From assembly GCA_013400155.1 (NCBI GenBank), contig VXBM01000001.1, forward strand, positions 5,337,504 through 5,401,503: a stretch of DNA of 64,000 nt. The letters run 5' to 3'. The DNA comes from Helopsaltes ochotensis (taxonomy: Eukaryota; Chordata; Aves; Passeriformes; Locustellidae). Every line of letters begins with the position of its first letter. Positions within the stretch are counted from its first letter, which is position 1. Positions 34,541 through 49,000 of this stretch are shown in pieces. Both the position numbers and the translations under genes were made by a program. The notes beneath the pieces are model-generated. The model did no database searches, was not told the DNA's origin, and saw nothing but the letters and a program-made list of their open reading frames with translations.

Positions 34541-37500
34541 ACAGATCAGAGTGCATTTGTACACCCAGGCTTTGCAGAACAGCCCTCTGTCACTGTGCAG
34601 CCACAGGGGACTTAGAGGGGCTCTGGCAGCTGGATCCAGGCCCTATGTACTGTACAGTCTAAATGGCACCAGACAGTAACCAAAGTGTTACAAGTCACTG
34701 ATGGAGACCCATGCCAAAGACTGTGGCAATGGAAGGAGAGGAACATTCATCTTGCTAACTAAAAGGTATTAAGTCTGTGCTTCATGCAGAAAGAAAGTTG
34801 TTATCACCAGCAAATCTGCCCCTTTCTCTCAGACATAAAATCTGCAAAGCTAGGATGCCAGGTGTCTGATAATGTGGAAATCACATCAGAGATGAACATC
34901 ATCAAAACTGTTTTTAACTTCCATTCTGGAGGTGCTTCCAAATTGTAAAGTGATGGTTTAGGGAAAACAGCTAAGTTTTCAGGTGGCAGTAAGGTTATGT
35001 AAAATAGAATTCAGAGTTTGGATGCTTAGTACAAAAATGAACAGATAGGATCATAAATCTATCTTATCCTAGATGCCTCTCTGGGCACTCAGGGACCCTT
35101 AGATTTTAAATTTTATATTTTCTAATGCTTGACTTCCATTCTAGCAGGAATTATATTGCTATAATTTGGTCAACTAGCCATTACTTTCAACAAAACCAAT
35201 GGAGACAAGATTAGATGCAAACCCATTTACAGCAAAGCCAACTAACCCAAACAAACCTCAAAAGTTGTAATTTATAAAGCACCTTCTCTGATGCAGGTCA
35301 TGCCCAGCTCCATGGGAACCACAAGGGAGTATATTAATTCCTCTGCAAGACCAAGGAAGGCAAATATCAGATGGAAGACACTTTATAGTAGATCTACTCT
35401 AAGTCATTCAAACTTCAGTAGCTGTTTGAGAGATCATCTGGTTCTCTGACTATAGTCTGTTCTTTACAAAGCAAACATGAGAATTCTCAAATCAAAGCGT
35501 TTTTCTAATCAACATTGAAAAGCATTTACAAAAAAACCAGATACTTTTCTCCCCTACAGTGTTAAGAGAAAGCTCATAACAAGTAACTGAAAATCAATAT
35601 CCTGCTTTTATACAGAATTTCCAAGAAAACAGGAGTGGGGAAGCAAGTATAATGAATAGCCAAGGAATGGTCTTGAGAAGGATGAAACATTAGAGAGTTT
35701 TCAAGCAAGTATCCTAAGCAGGTATCATTGGGTTAAAAGCAGCTATAAAGAGCTTTTGTTGGTGTTACAAGTGTAACTAGAAGTAGAACTCTGTCACGGT
35801 AATAAAGCTCCTACTGCAAATATTTTACAATCGAGAAATAAGATTTTTGTGGCTAATAAAACTGTATATTTTTAAAGATATGGTGCATTATCCAGGTGAG
35901 CATTGTTTCACCTCCGATTTCCTTTTTTTCACACCCCCTGCATGCTTCTTCCTCATCAAAAACTATAATCCTTAAAGAGGAGGTAGTCATGCTCTGCACA
36001 AGTGTAACAGTCTAAACACGTCTTTTGTTTTCCTGCAGATTGAGACCTGATAATTTAATGATTTACAGAACATTTCTGCTTGAGGCCTTCTTTCAGCTTT
36101 TATTAATTAAGAGTACATGTCTTTGATACAAAGTAGAATCTCTGAGAGGCCAGAGGCATTGCATTCTCAGGTATATTTAACATAGAGCAATGTGATGGAT
36201 GCAGTTCAGGGTTCTATGCTGCTCATGTCTTTGCTAGCATAAATTTAGAAAGTGTTAAAAGGTCTAGTGCCTATGAAAGTTAAGCATGTTACAGCAAGCC
36301 AAGAAAAGGGAGATGATGCATTCTATCAGGAATCTGTCTAAGGAAGTTATGGGTGTAGCTGCTGTGCTCTTTGGCTTTGGTAAAAGTCTAGAGCAGGAAG
36401 TGTTGTGGGATGGCCCTGGCAAAATTTACAGAAAAACAGCTCTAAAGTAAGTGAGAAATTTAGATAAGAGGACTGATATTAATCCTGAGGACAAATGAAT
36501 CTCCTATTGAGAGTCTAGAAGTGTAATATTTTCCTCCTGAAACTCACAGTTTATTGCAGAAAAATGAATGAAATGCTATAGCAATAAGATATTCCCCCAG
36601 AGTGGTCACTGGAACTTCTCATTTGGAGAAGAAATGAGAAGAATTTTCTTTTTATATTCTGCTAATTTGGTAGTTATGGCTGTAACAGGAATTTAGACAA
36701 CAGAAAAAAAATTCTAAACCATTTGGGGAAGTTGACAACATTTTGTAATTTATACAAAATAAGTGGGACTCAATGCAGTGGGACTCCAAATCTTGTCCTC
36801 TTCACCACTGACCTCAGAGATGCTCCCCTAAGGTGGTGCTGTAAAAGCCTACACTTACCACTGGAAAAAGCTATTACTGGTGATTGTGGTCTCAGAAAAT
36901 GTTCAAAGGAGTCATGTGACTGACATCTTCCTAAAAGCAGAAGTTACCCTCATTAAGTCTATTCTGGAACAATACTGTCAGTTGTTTTCTGAGTATTCAT
37001 TTGTCTGCAAAATCAGAGCAGAGAACAAACAAGAGTAAACTGTCAGTTTCAGCAAAACCATCTATTTGAAGCTGGAGGCAAATATCCGGATACCTTGTTG
37101 CGTGAATATTTTGGGCCAGACTATATCAAATGGTGGAAATCAGAGTCAAGTTCAACAATGCTATCCTGCCCATTCCCAGTAACAATCTGAGTCCTTGCTG
37201 AGCCGTCCCATTGCCAAACTGCAGCACTTTCACCCACAGACCTGCAGAAGTGCCCAGCTGCCCTGCAGATACACGTGTTAAATTGTAGCTTCAGTGTCTG
37301 CAAATGGAGACCAATGCCTTCACTTACATAATGCACAGGCTCTGCTCAAAGGTGAAAAAAAGCGTGTTTAGCATGCTGAGATTCTTTAAGGAAGTGGGTG
37401 AATAGAATTAACCTCCTTGAAACTTTTTTTTTCTGCTTTTTAAAGTAAAGAATTTATTGGTGTAAAAAACCAGTCATGTTCTTAATTGCCAAATAATGCC

Positions 37501-40500
37501 AAATGCAAGTGCCCATGTTTTATATCTGGGTTGACTTCACAGCACTATTCAAGCCCTGGTCCAAGTAGTCTTAATAGTAATTGCTTGTTAATATTAAAGT
37601 AGTTCCTCAGGAAGTTTCCACATGAAAAAAACACTGCTGACAGATTGAGAAAGGAAAAGGTTCAGGTAGAAATTCTCCCTTCTGCATCGGCACTATAGGA
37701 TTTGCTGTGAACCTAAACATGTGCGGAATATAGCTTTCACCCACAGATGGCGATGAACAGTCTGTGCCTTCCCAAGATAGAAGACCGCAGATTTAGCCTC
37801 AGAGAAATGCCAACATGCAGCTTAAATGAAAGGGGCTCTAGTTTATGTTAAAACAGGATAACCAGTTTGGCATGAAAAAGGTGAGAGTCAGATTGGTATC
37901 CACCCATTCATCAGGCTCTGAGCAAACCAGGGAGGTGCAGGCTTGGAAGAAAACTGCCTCATCCTAATAAGGCAGAGCTCTCTGGCAGCGACATAGTCTG
38001 GATGCCTTCTATATGAACTAATGCAAGCCATCGGGGAGCCGCTCCTGCGCGGCTCGGGAGCCGTGTCATCTTTCCGTCAAGAACAAAGTGTGATCACCTC
38101 TGCCGGCTTACTTGTGCTGAGCTGCACACCAATGCTGTGCTCTCTCGTGTGCTGCAGGAAAATCTCACGTTACAAGAAAAGCCACTTACTGATGTCCCAG
38201 GTTACCCTCTGCATCTCCTCCAACATGAAAGCCCAGGGAAAAGAAAACAGTCATCATGACTGACTAGCAAGCATTTTTTTCTGCACCGGGGATATAAAAT
38301 TATAGCAAGTGTTTTATTTATTTTTAAGACTCTGTGGTAAAATGTTTCTTAGCTTGACTTGTCAAGACCTTCCTTTGTTTAGATTTAACTTTATATGACT
38401 GAATCCTTTAGAAATAATGGATTTAAAATGTAAGGCAACAGCTCAGAAGAAGGGCATCTATGCAAACAGCCATGTTTCTGCCTACTGCTGAGTGGAGCTG
38501 GCAAGGTGTATGCTGAGGTAGGAACTGCTGCTCACTTATTTTGAAGAAATGTCTTTATTATTTGATGCATTTATAACATTCATATCCACTAATGCATTCC
38601 AGGGAGAGGCAGATCTCTCTACTGATGTAATGAGAATCAGCTGAAAAAAGGCCAATAACAATTTTTGGACTTTAAAGCAAGCTCTGTGGCTATGCAGGAA
38701 GAAGGAGATTTAGCATTATAAGCACAAATAGGAAAAAAAGTCATTTACAAAGAAGAGAGTAAGTGTATCAAGTCAAAAATTATTAATGTAGTTGCTGTTC
38801 TTATACTTCATAGCCAAAAAATGATCCTGCAGCAAGATTTCCATCTGAATTTTTAGGATATTTGCTTGATTAAGTGCTGCAAGATGTGCCTTCTGGGCCA
38901 AAACTCCATTTTGGTCTATTGGCATTGTGGGCCTTTGTCATTCAGTCAGAAATATCCCAAGTATTAAAATGAAAATCAACACTCAGCTACCTCTACTACA
39001 TCTTACTCTTTTTTTCCCAATAATTTTAAATATTGACCCAAAATATGGTGGCATGTTGACATTTCATACTTCTGCAAAGCAGCAAAATTAAAGCAAGTGG
39101 TGACCTTTTCTTATCACCTGCAATAATCAAGTATGGCTCTACTGGCCTCTTAATCCCCCTCCATGCCCTCCTTCCAGGCTTTGTACTACAATGGGGTATT
39201 AGTGACTAAAAAGAGAGAAAGAAATTGTGGTGAGGGACAGAGAATGTGCTGAGGTGCTCTTGGGTGAATAAACAGTGCAAATGAAAAGATTTTTGTTAAA
39301 CACAGATGTTTATCTCTGAGCAGAACAAAGTATGAACATACTCAGCTCTCAATTTATGAGATAGTTTGGGTTTGTTTAATCATCATTGAGGTTCCCTAAA
39401 TTTCAACTACAATAATTTTTTGGAGGAGGTGCTCTCATCAATTACTCAGGAAGTGGAGGTAACCCTAACATTCACATACAAGAGAGGAGCTTCCACCATA
39501 AACCTCCCAGTCACTGTCAGCAGCTCCTTCTGCAAAAGCATAAGGTACTCAAAAGGTGCATGAGACCAGGCATAAATACACTTCTATCATTTTCTTCTAA
39601 TAATGCAGAAAAGAAGTTGAAAGCTTGATAGGTACTCCCAAAAGCCCTCCTAATTCATGTGCATACGCATCACCAATGTGGATGGACCCCTTTGACATGA
39701 CATCTCCCACAGACACGCCTGTTCTCTGCCATGTCAGACTCCACCTGTGACAAGAGTGAAACTGGGTCTGACTAGAGATCTACAATTCACTTACAAGGTT
39801 CCTACTTCACTTGCAATTCCTTAATAGTTTCAAGTTTCTAGACGTATGGTTTCAACAGCGTGCAACTTCCCTGCATGAGCTATGGCTTCCACTTCAAACT
39901 GCCACATTTGACTAAGGGGACAGAACAAGTAACTTGAATTCATAGACCTTGGAAAAGTCCATTCTGTTGGAGCAACAGAGAAGGGGATTGAAGTACACCC
40001 AACCAGGAGACCAAATGTGTGAGCAAGTGTGAGGCAGTGCCACCAAAGCATTGTCAGGGTGCCCTGCCAAGCCACTGCATGTACAGTCAGTATAGAAACC
40101 CATCTGAAATTTTCCAGAGAACACTTTCCACATGGCCGACATCTACAGGTGAAAATCAAAAAAATGTTCATTACCTCACCTCTCTGTCCCAAGCAGGCAG
40201 GACAAGAACACATGCTGACACATCAGCATTTCACAGGAGAGAGAAACTGTCATTTATGGCCACCTCTGCATTCTCCTTTAGATAAAGGATTTCTTTCCTC
40301 TGCACCAGAATCTGTCAGCACACACCAAACAATAAAGATGTATTTAAGTGTAGTTACTCAGCACTATGTACCTGAGCACCTACAGCTGAGAAAGCCATTC
40401 ATTTAGTAGGCCAAATTTGGAGCCTCATTCTGCATACCCTGAAGAAATGCTCCATCATCATTCCACTGTTTGTGTTCTCATTCTGCATCCACAGAAATCC

Positions 40501-41334
40501 TGGTGACTCAGAAGTTCTCACTCTTGGGCAAAAGAAAATGGAAGACATTCCAAAATGTAAGCATGAGAAGTCTCTTCAAGGGAGGAATATCTGTCTGTAA
40601 TGCAGGTTTGCTAGCCTGAACTCCTTCATTGTGATTGAGAAAATAGGTCCTTCATTTCACTACTTCCTTTACTCTTAGGTTTCTCTTTGCTTTCTCCGTG
40701 TCACTATAATGAAAGAATAGTCAGTCCAGTCCAAAGCAACCATTCTGAGTATGTATTTCAACATCGTTGTGCTTAATAAGCTTGTCAGATAGCAATCCAG
40801 GAGCAGTGGATATATAGGTCCCTCAGGCATGTTGCATATTTTATCCTTGCCTTATCACTAATTATAACCATGGTTGTGATTAGAATGCTGAGATTCACGA
40901 TTTTACACATCACTCTTTCCTTGCCTGTCCTAACTTTCATTTCAGCCTCCTCTCTCTGGCTCCAACAGCAAAGAGGCATCAGTGACAGGGAATGCCTGCC
41001 AATGCAGCAGGAGTGAGCCAATGCTGATCCCTCTTCCTGTAGCATGTCCTGGCTAAAACATCATTACAGCAAATTTGCACATCCCCAAAAGCAGTATTAC
41101 TTTGTATCACTAAGTACTAGTATGAGCAGGACTCCTCACAAGCTTCTTGAACAGACAACTTTAGATTAAAAGGAGGAACTGGAAGCAGGTTTTAGAGTAG
41201 CTTTTCCGTATATTGGAGGACATGTATTATGTTTAGTTGCACTAGAAGTACCTAATGCCTTTAAATTCTTCTCCTTTCAGAGATCTGTTAGGGTTCTTGA
41301 AATGATGGAATTCAGGCCAACAGACCTGGGATAA

Positions 41335-41380
41335 TTAAAAAAAAATAAATAAAAGGGGGGGAGAGAGAGAGAGAGAAGGA
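41335..41380. repeat. A-rich / G-run / (GA)n simple repeat
   Basis: An A-run with AAAT units is followed by seven G and about eight GA units, then AGGAGACC. It is a microsatellite-like tract, probably length-variable. Confidence 0.9.
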
Positions 41381-42660
41381 GACCAAAAAAACACCAAACC
41401 CAAAACATACAAGGCCATCAAAAGAGAGTTGTGCAGGACTCAAATACCTCCTGATCCCAGACTCTCTTTGCCTTATTGCCTCCTAGCACTGGAGAAAACT
41501 CAGTTTGACAGATACGTACTTTTTCTACTTCCCCATCCAGGGGGAACATCCATAACTACCTCAGCTGAGGGTAAGCAGAGATGCTCAGTGTCCTGCTCTG
41601 CTTCAACCAGCTCCGCACCCAGAAGCAGGGCTTTAGTTCAGTCCAGTGGCTGGAAACACAGCCGTGGGGCAGTGGGTTTCCAAATCTCAGAGATGCAGAC
41701 AGATTGGATGGCACCTCCTGTCTTCCTGTAGAACAGAGAATGACGTGGGGTTCTCTCAATTACTTAATCTGATGCTTGGCTACTCCTGCCTGTGGGCAAG
41801 AAAGCCTTGATTCTGAACAGGATGCCTTTGTCATTGTGTGACATCTTCATCCTCCATGAGGCAACACTCCTCATCTCACCCACTGAGGCCATGATATTGT
41901 TCAGGGAAGCACTCACCATGCTTGGGGCACTCCAGGGTGACAGGGAGTTCTGGTTACTCTTCCTGCTGCCAGAAGTGCTGGCCTACATCACCGCTCAAGT
42001 GCCAAACACAACTCATCTTTGGGGCAGGAACCACGGCTCACAACTCCCCTCTTCCTCATGAGTGCCCTAAGCTGTAGCCCACAGGCCTGCAGCCTTTTTG
42101 TTTCTTTGTATTCATGCTTTCTCTCCATGTAATTAACTTGGTTTGGAAGAACACCTTCAAAAGGAGAGAAGGGTGTTCTTCCAGGATAAGTGGTTGCCTT
42201 GGAAATAGGCCATGTAGAGTTGAAGTCTCTCAAGTTGAGAAGAGAACCAAATGTAAAGCCCTGCTTTATCTGCAAGGGTAGTAACCACCCACTGCCGTGG
42301 GGAAGGTGCACATCTGACACGTAAGCAAGCTGTAGCCCACTCCTTGAAGAAATGGACCATGGAAGTGTCCTCAGGACAGAGCCAGGACCAGGCTCTTGCA
42401 GGAAGGCTTTTCCCTGAAGCTGTAGTAGGACATTTTACTCAGGTAATCATCCAAGTAACTTCTTGCTAAGCATATAGACTTTGCATGGTTCTTTCCTCAG
42501 GCTTTCTGACTTCTAATCTAGTATGTCAGGAAGAAAAGAAAAAATACAGTGATTTTGCCTGAAAATTGGTATGGTAATAATGAGGCTTTCTGGATTGAGC
42601 CAGTAGGTACAAGTTCAAGTAAAATGGTCTTACACCTGATTTAGTGGTGGTTTGTTGTGG

Positions 42661-42669
42661 NNNNNNNNN
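42661..42669. other. Short assembly gap (9 N)
   Basis: Nine N directly precede a homopolymer T tract, so this is most likely an unresolved homopolymer rather than missing unique sequence. Confidence 0.97.
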
Positions 42670-42688
42670 TTTTTTTTTTTTTTTTTTT
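42670..42688. repeat. Poly-T tract of 19 bases beside gap
   Basis: Nineteen consecutive T follow the 9-N gap; the true length is unknown. It could be the A-tail of a minus-strand retro-insert, but no body sequence is recognised on the left side. Confidence 0.9.
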
Positions 42689-45062
42689 CCTGAAATTTGC
42701 TTTCCCCCATAGCTTCTTTTCAAGCAATGTTAGCATTAGGTCTGGGTTACTTACAGCTAGTCCAAGTGCAAAAAGGTTGTCTCAGGGCTTGATCTTTCTG
42801 AAAAAATGCCAAGAGATGCACAAGCTGGACACAGATCACTTGCTGAGTGTTTTAGGCTACTGTGAAGGTGTCAAATGAAGACCACTTCAGGCATCCCTAG
42901 CAAAGGCCCAGGGGCCACAGAGACTGTGACCCTGCCCAACCTTTAAGCCATACTGTCTTGTGTGCCGAAGATCAAAGGCAACAGAAATAACAATTATCAT
43001 GTTACATCATGCTGTTCCAATAAACAAGTGCGTGTGTTTTCACTTCAGCTTTTCCTGTGCTTTAATAAAAGCGCAGTTTTAAAAATAAACCCCAAAAGAC
43101 TATGAAATTAAACTGTATATGTCCAAAAGCTAAGACTGTTATGTTTTGCTACTTTCAGTTAGTTTAAACTAAGAGGATTTTTAGGAGTTCAACATAGCAC
43201 TGCTGTCCTGTAATAATACTTCATAGTGTAGTAAGAGATGCTGTCTTATTTTTCTTCTTTGCCCAGAGTGAATAATTCAGCACTGCATGTTTCATAGTCT
43301 GAGTCATAAATGTTGAAATTGATTACACAGAGGCATTGGAGCAGTCTCTTATTTTGCTTGCTTAAAGAACCACTGAAATCCATTGAGACATTTACAACTC
43401 TCATGAAATGCAGGTTTCTAACTTGAGGCTTTTTATTTCTCCCCACCACTGTCAGGACAGCAACTCCAAGGGCACAGTACACATTCAGAAATCATAAGAA
43501 CATTTTAAACCCCCAAAATTCTGAGAAAGGAATATATGAGGAACATTGCTTAATCTGGCTTGCTTCTAGCAGTGAACAGGTATTACCAGTACAGAGGTAT
43601 ATCCTAATTCTCAGTCCTGTGTAACCTCACTGGTAGTCCCTGTTCTTCTGCCTACAAAGCATTTTACTATTTAACAATTTCTGTTTATTGAATTACCTTT
43701 AACTCTCTAACACCCCTTTTGATAGCAGAAGAATGCAACAGGATCCTCCCAATCCTTTCTGTCTCAGGACAAACAAACCCACCCTCCTTTGCCTCTCTTC
43801 TCTGTCATATGCTCTCAGCTTCCTCTGCAGACCTCCATTTTAATGGCTCACCATTGAATTAATATATTTTTCAATAACAGCACTTGATTTGGAAGAAATA
43901 TATATTAATAATCTGCCTACTGGGAGTAAGCCCAAATACAGCAGAATGCAGATGAAAGACATTATAGCCTTGTGCTTTTTCAAAAAAGATGGGGTTTTGC
44001 TTCTTGCCTGTGGAATCAGTTGTGGTCCACACTGCAAGAGTCATTTGTGCCCCTCTTGAATACCAGACAGAACTGGAGTAAATCTACTACAGAAAATGCA
44101 GTGAATCCAGCATCGTTTGATGTTGTATTTCAAACAGGTGTAACTGACCCGATCCTTTACACCAAATCCAACCCAATTTTGGTATGGAGATCAGAACTGA
44201 CACTTGTTGGACTTCCCTGAGACACTCCCAGTAGAAGAGCTCCCTAACATATAAGTAGAGCCTAGTGGAAAGGGTGCAGCTCAAGGTAACATGGCTGGCA
44301 TGAAAAGGGCACTAGCAACAGCACCTTCAGTTCTGAATAAGCTGCCTCTGGAAAAAAAGTCAGTGGAAGACTAGGATACATTGCCCTGTTTAAACAATTG
44401 AGTTACACTACATTCAGTAGTGCAGATTCTTCCTCCGCCTGTAAATACTATGAAAACTTTTATTGCAATGCTTAATTATTTTCTCTTCTGCAAGCTGATG
44501 GAGGCTCTGGGGCAGATCAAGGGAGCTGATGGAACAACCATTCATTAGACCTCCTGTATGACCTGGACTAGGCAGGATTTTCTGCACAGAATGTTCCTCT
44601 TCCACAACCTCACAGGGCAAATTACAGTACATCCAATTAAGATACAGAGAAAACTTCAGTTAGAAGGAAATAACCTGATTCATATTTCTCTGGGACATGA
44701 GAGTGATACATCTATCTTTATTAAAGCAAATGGAATAAGGATAAAACCACTCTGTAATCCAGGGCAAGAAAACAACCTTCAATGTAAACAGAGGGTTTAA
44801 GTATTATTCTTACAAGGATCATTTTAAGAATTACTAGAATGTTCATTGGCCAGAGCTGGTGCCTTCTGACTTGTAGGAAGTTGTATTTTTTAAATGTTTT
44901 GTCTTTGTGATAACCTTAGGAAGAGCCATCACACACCTCATTATAGTCTTACTGCTCATTCTCTGCTTGTTTCACACCTTACACGCTTCCCTTTTGTGGT
45001 TGTATTTACTACACTGTATTTCAGTACCACTCTGATTAACTGATTCCCTATAAGAACATCTG

Positions 45063-45560
45063 AAATCAGAGTCATGGAACTGTTTAGGTTGGAAAAGACC
45101 TTCAAGATCATCAAATCCAGCCGTTACCCTAACACTGCCAAGTCCACCACTAAAATATGTCCCCAACTACCACATCTACACTTGTTAAATACCTCCAGGA
45201 CAGTGACTCAAACGCTTCCCTGGTCAGTCTGTTCCAATGCTTCACAACACTTTCCATGGAGAAATGTTTCCTAATATCCAATCTAAACATCCCCTTTCAC
45301 TAGCTCCCTGGGAGAAGAGGCTGATCCCCATCTTGCCATAATCCCTTTTCAAGCAGTTGTAGAGAGCAGCAAGGTCTCCCCTGAGCCTCCTTTTCTCCAG
45401 GCTAAACACAGTCAGCTCTCTCAGCTGCTCTAGGCCCTTCACCAGCTTTGTTGCACTTCTTTGAACACATTGAAGCACCACAAAGTCTTTCTTGCAGTGA
45501 GGGGCCCAAAACTGAATACAGAACTCGAGGTGCAGACTCACCAGTGCCGAGTACAGGAAC
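45063..45560 (-). mobile_element. 5'-truncated CR1 LINE, 3' end
   Basis: The plus strand starts with GGTTGGAAAAGACC, ATCATCAAATCCAGCC and CCTAACACTGCCAAGTCCAC, the reverse complement of the CR1 3' UTR, so the element runs on the minus strand. Reading minus, the C-terminal end of the CR1 ORF2 protein is visible in about 45300-45541: CKKDFVVLQCVQRSATKLVK, GLEQLRELTVFSLEKRRLRG, DLAALYNCLK. The typical VQRRATKLVKGLE and LFSLEKRRLRGDL-ALY motifs are intact. It begins abruptly near 45560, which is usual for 5'-truncated CR1. It is non-autonomous because all catalytic domains are absent. Confidence 0.93.
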
Positions 45561-45689
45561 TTATGTCTCTAAAAAATTGTACAGCAAAGCCGCTCCAGAG
45601 AGAATTTTCAGGTGGGCTAGGAAACACTCCTTGTCACTGATGAGACTTGTTAATTTCACGGAAAGGAGCAGGCACAAGGCAGTGCCCAT

Positions 45690-46080
45690 CAAGAGGGACG
45701 GGCAGGCGCTGCCGTGGGGGCCCTGCCAAAGCGCGCAGTCCGCGCCCGTGCCGTGGATCTGCTGTGCCACAGACACCCACAGCGCCTGCTTTCCTCGCTG
45801 TGCATGCTTCATTACCCGTGGTAGAGAACAGTGGGGAGGGATTTGCGGTGAGGACGAGTAGCACTGTTGTAAACCTTTTCTACCTTCCAAGCCAAGGCCT
45901 CAAAGCGTTTCGCGGCTGCGGGTGTCCCCTGGGGGGCTGCCGGGATGTGCCGGAGCACAGCGCTCCCGCAGCGCTCCCGGAGCCGCTGCTCGCCCCCAGC
46001 ATTTCCCTGCTGAGCTGCTTGGGGCTTAGCTCCGGCAGGGAGCATTGCAGTTGCATCGGTGCAGAGTTATTCTCTTCCTC
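45690..46080. other. Orphan CpG-dense cluster
   Basis: By eye there are about thirty CpG in some 390 bp, including GCGCGCAG, TCCGCGCCCGTGCCG and CGGAGCCGCTGCTCGCC. This is far above the CpG-poor surroundings. It begins about 130 bp beyond the CR1 fragment but shares no CR1 homology. A plus-strand frame (45647-46099) and minus-strand frames are open, as expected in GC-rich DNA, and none gives a recognisable protein. Candidate uses are a lncRNA promoter, a distal promoter of the right-hand gene, or an orphan CpG island. Confidence 0.35.
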
Positions 46081-46099
46081 GGGCAGCCTCTCAGGCTAA

Positions 46100-49000
46100 T
46101 GCATGAGTTTTAAAAGCTTATATAGTAAATATCAGATTTCATATTGTTCCATCTACCATTTCCCACCCCAGTCTCAAGGCTAAGGACAAGAGCAATAATT
46201 TAACTTCACATCAATTTGCTGCTGGTCTCCTTTCCCCTTCCCCAAGATTTCCAAACAACAAGCATTTCCATTTCTCTAGCAGGCACTCCAAGCCCACAGC
46301 ATCATAAAAGCCAAGTGAGGCCACGGCATGTCTTCAGGAACACCAGAGGAAATGAGACCCAAGACACCCATGAACTGGTAGAAAGTAGAAACTATTTCAG
46401 TCTGCTCCTGGGTTTAAAGAGTAAGCTGCCAGGACAAAAGACAGTGGAAAATGTTCTCTTATAAAGACTCACAGTAAATGAGAGAGGTCAGCAGTGACAA
46501 AGCTGCTAAAGTGACAGTAACTGTAGCTAATTAGATGGGCTGCTGCCTGGGTCTCTGAAACCTACGGATTTGCCTGGGAGGTATTTTAAGTTTTTAGGGT
46601 CTTGCCATCCTTGTGTAGTATGCTGAAGTAGTTCATACGACAAAAATATGTTTCTTTTCCCTTCTTTTTTATTGTTAATGTCTTGAATACATCATTGTGC
46701 CCTCTTTTAGGTTTTTTTTTTTAGAAAAAGCAGGTGAAGGTAGGTAAAGAATAAAGCTTCAAAACCCTGCACACGCAGCATTAACATGAACTAAACATAT
46801 TTTGCAGGTGGGCAATTATTTCTGTGTAAATTTGCTCATTAAAGAAGTTTTAGCATTTGGAATGGCCAGTTCCAACATTTTCTTAATAGATATATTTTTT
46901 AGTTAATAATTAAGATAATCCTGTTCAGGTCATTTTATCTTGTATCTCCAAGTCAGCATCTGTCTTCCTTTCTTAGCATATTTCTGCTCTTTCCCTGCTG
47001 GAGATAAGCTGGGGGATTTGCATGCTATTTTCTCACTGACTCATTTTCCAAATATGGCCATTTAACAAATATTATTTCTGCAGGCAGCCATCCTCTTCAG
47101 AGCCTTCATAAAGGAAATTACTCAATCAATAAAGTTAATTTTCCCTGCCCTCTGAAGCAGCCACCCACCTCAGCAGATGTTAAGAAACAGACTAAAACAA
47201 AACTGGAAACCTACTCACATCCAAACATCTCTTGCCAATGTCCTCCCACAGCTTAGGTTGAAATTAATACTCTGTCTATACTAGGAAGCAATGCAAGACC
47301 GTGTTCTGCTTCTTTAATTAGCTGACTGAAAGATTAATAAAGAACAGTGATGAGTTCAGGTCCATTCTTGCTATGTTTAGACTCAACCCACTTGTATGAT
47401 AAATACTGTTTTCATGTTGAAACAAATTCAAAAGTTGACATAAATCCCAGCGATGTGCACAGCACAGATTACCACCATTCACCACTGCCAAGTTTCATCC
47501 CAGGAGGAGGCCTGCACTGGAAAAGAAGAAGAGACTCACCTGGACAGCCTGAGGAAACCCTGCAGCATACAGATACTCCTTGGGAGACCCTCAAAATCAC
47601 TTGAGTAGGATGTGTTTCTGCAAACCTGTGGGAAGTAATAAACAATAGCATTGATTACAGGAATGAAATACACAACAGCACCCACTTTGCTTCTCTGAAA
47701 ATTAGCGCTATATGTACTAAAAAGGGGATCTTGTGATCTAAACTTCTCTGCTTTACATGAACCTGATGTAACAGAGAAAGTCCAGACTTAAACTGAGAAA
47801 ACTCAGAATTAGGTTCTTGTACACAAGGATGTGCAATCTCCCTGATTTGGACATGTTGGCAAAGGAAACACAGAAGTTGGCCCCAGTTTAAATTTCTGTG
47901 CAAATCACACTTGGGTAGAGGGGGCACCGATTTAGTGAGACAACTTATTAACAGCTGAAGCAGGTCTCCACAGAGGCAGAAGGATCAGGGAGAAAAAAAG
48001 GAGAAGAGAATTTCATGGATGAAATATGCATCAGAAATGACTTGGAAATGCAGTATCAATGTAGAGCATTTCTCCTTGTAGTATGTAAATTGTAAGGTAT
48101 GAAAGGTGTGAAGGAACTGGGACCATCAGGTCTATGATATGAACTAAAACCAAGAGAAAAACACTGAATAATTATTGGAGAGAGAATAAAAGGAGAAACT
48201 GATTTAACTACTATTGAGTATTTTAAATCTACTATTTAGCAGGATTTTAGATTAAAATAATGCATTCTTAACTGAGTGCTGCCACTCAGGGCACCTATAG
48301 AACAGATCTACTCACATACCCAGAACAACCCTGCTGTCTGCAGCATCTCAGGTCTCACTACCATGGGCCTAGCATGGCACTGTTTATGTTACAGGTGTCA
48401 CCTCAGGTGTCATCTTTTCTCAGTTAAGAGACAAAATTAGCCCATCTCCCAGAGTTTATCTCCCAGGAATTTTCTGAATGGAAAGGTAGGGGGGATGCAA
48501 ATCAATTTGCCCCATAATCCAGCGTAGGGTGGAGGATGCTGCAGATGTCCCAGGAACCCTCCCATGAGCTTGTGCCACTTCATCCAGGTAGGTTGGGAAT
48601 TTTCCAAAGTATGGGCTACTGGGGGAGGATGTCCCATGCTTTGGTGTGAGGCTAATTTTGTACTAATAAGTACAAAAAGAGTTTTGCATTCAGTAACTGC
48701 ACGTACCTGTGGCTGCTGGCTTAGCAGCAATTTCCATCCTGCTGACACAACGGGCACCGAGAGAGCTGGTTGCAAAGAAATTAACCACTGTAATTTCAAG
48801 CAGAGCTGTTGCTGTTAAAAGGACAGGTTAATGACAAACAGAGGGAAATCTTCTCTAAGAAGATCTGATAAATCAGTACCTGATTTGATGGGAGATCCAA
48901 CCTGAAAGGATGGAAGTGGCTTAATGCAATGCAGCTGACTTCTTACATGGGACTTCTGATGTGGAGAGCAAGCAGAACAGTCCCTGCTGCTGGTAAAATC

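Larger units (their letters stand above)
34541..45062. other. Intergenic, no recognised gene
   Basis: AT-rich DNA with scattered short ORFs that show no known domain. A short CpG-containing stretch occurs near 38030-38070. It includes the GA-repeat near 41340 and the second assembly gap with its poly-T run. No exon, RNA gene or clear transposon is recognised. Confidence 0.6.

Noticed and set aside
45647..46099. 150-codon plus-strand frame in the CpG cluster
   Set aside because: GC-rich DNA lacks stop codons, several frames are open here, and the product is low-complexity with no recognisable domain.
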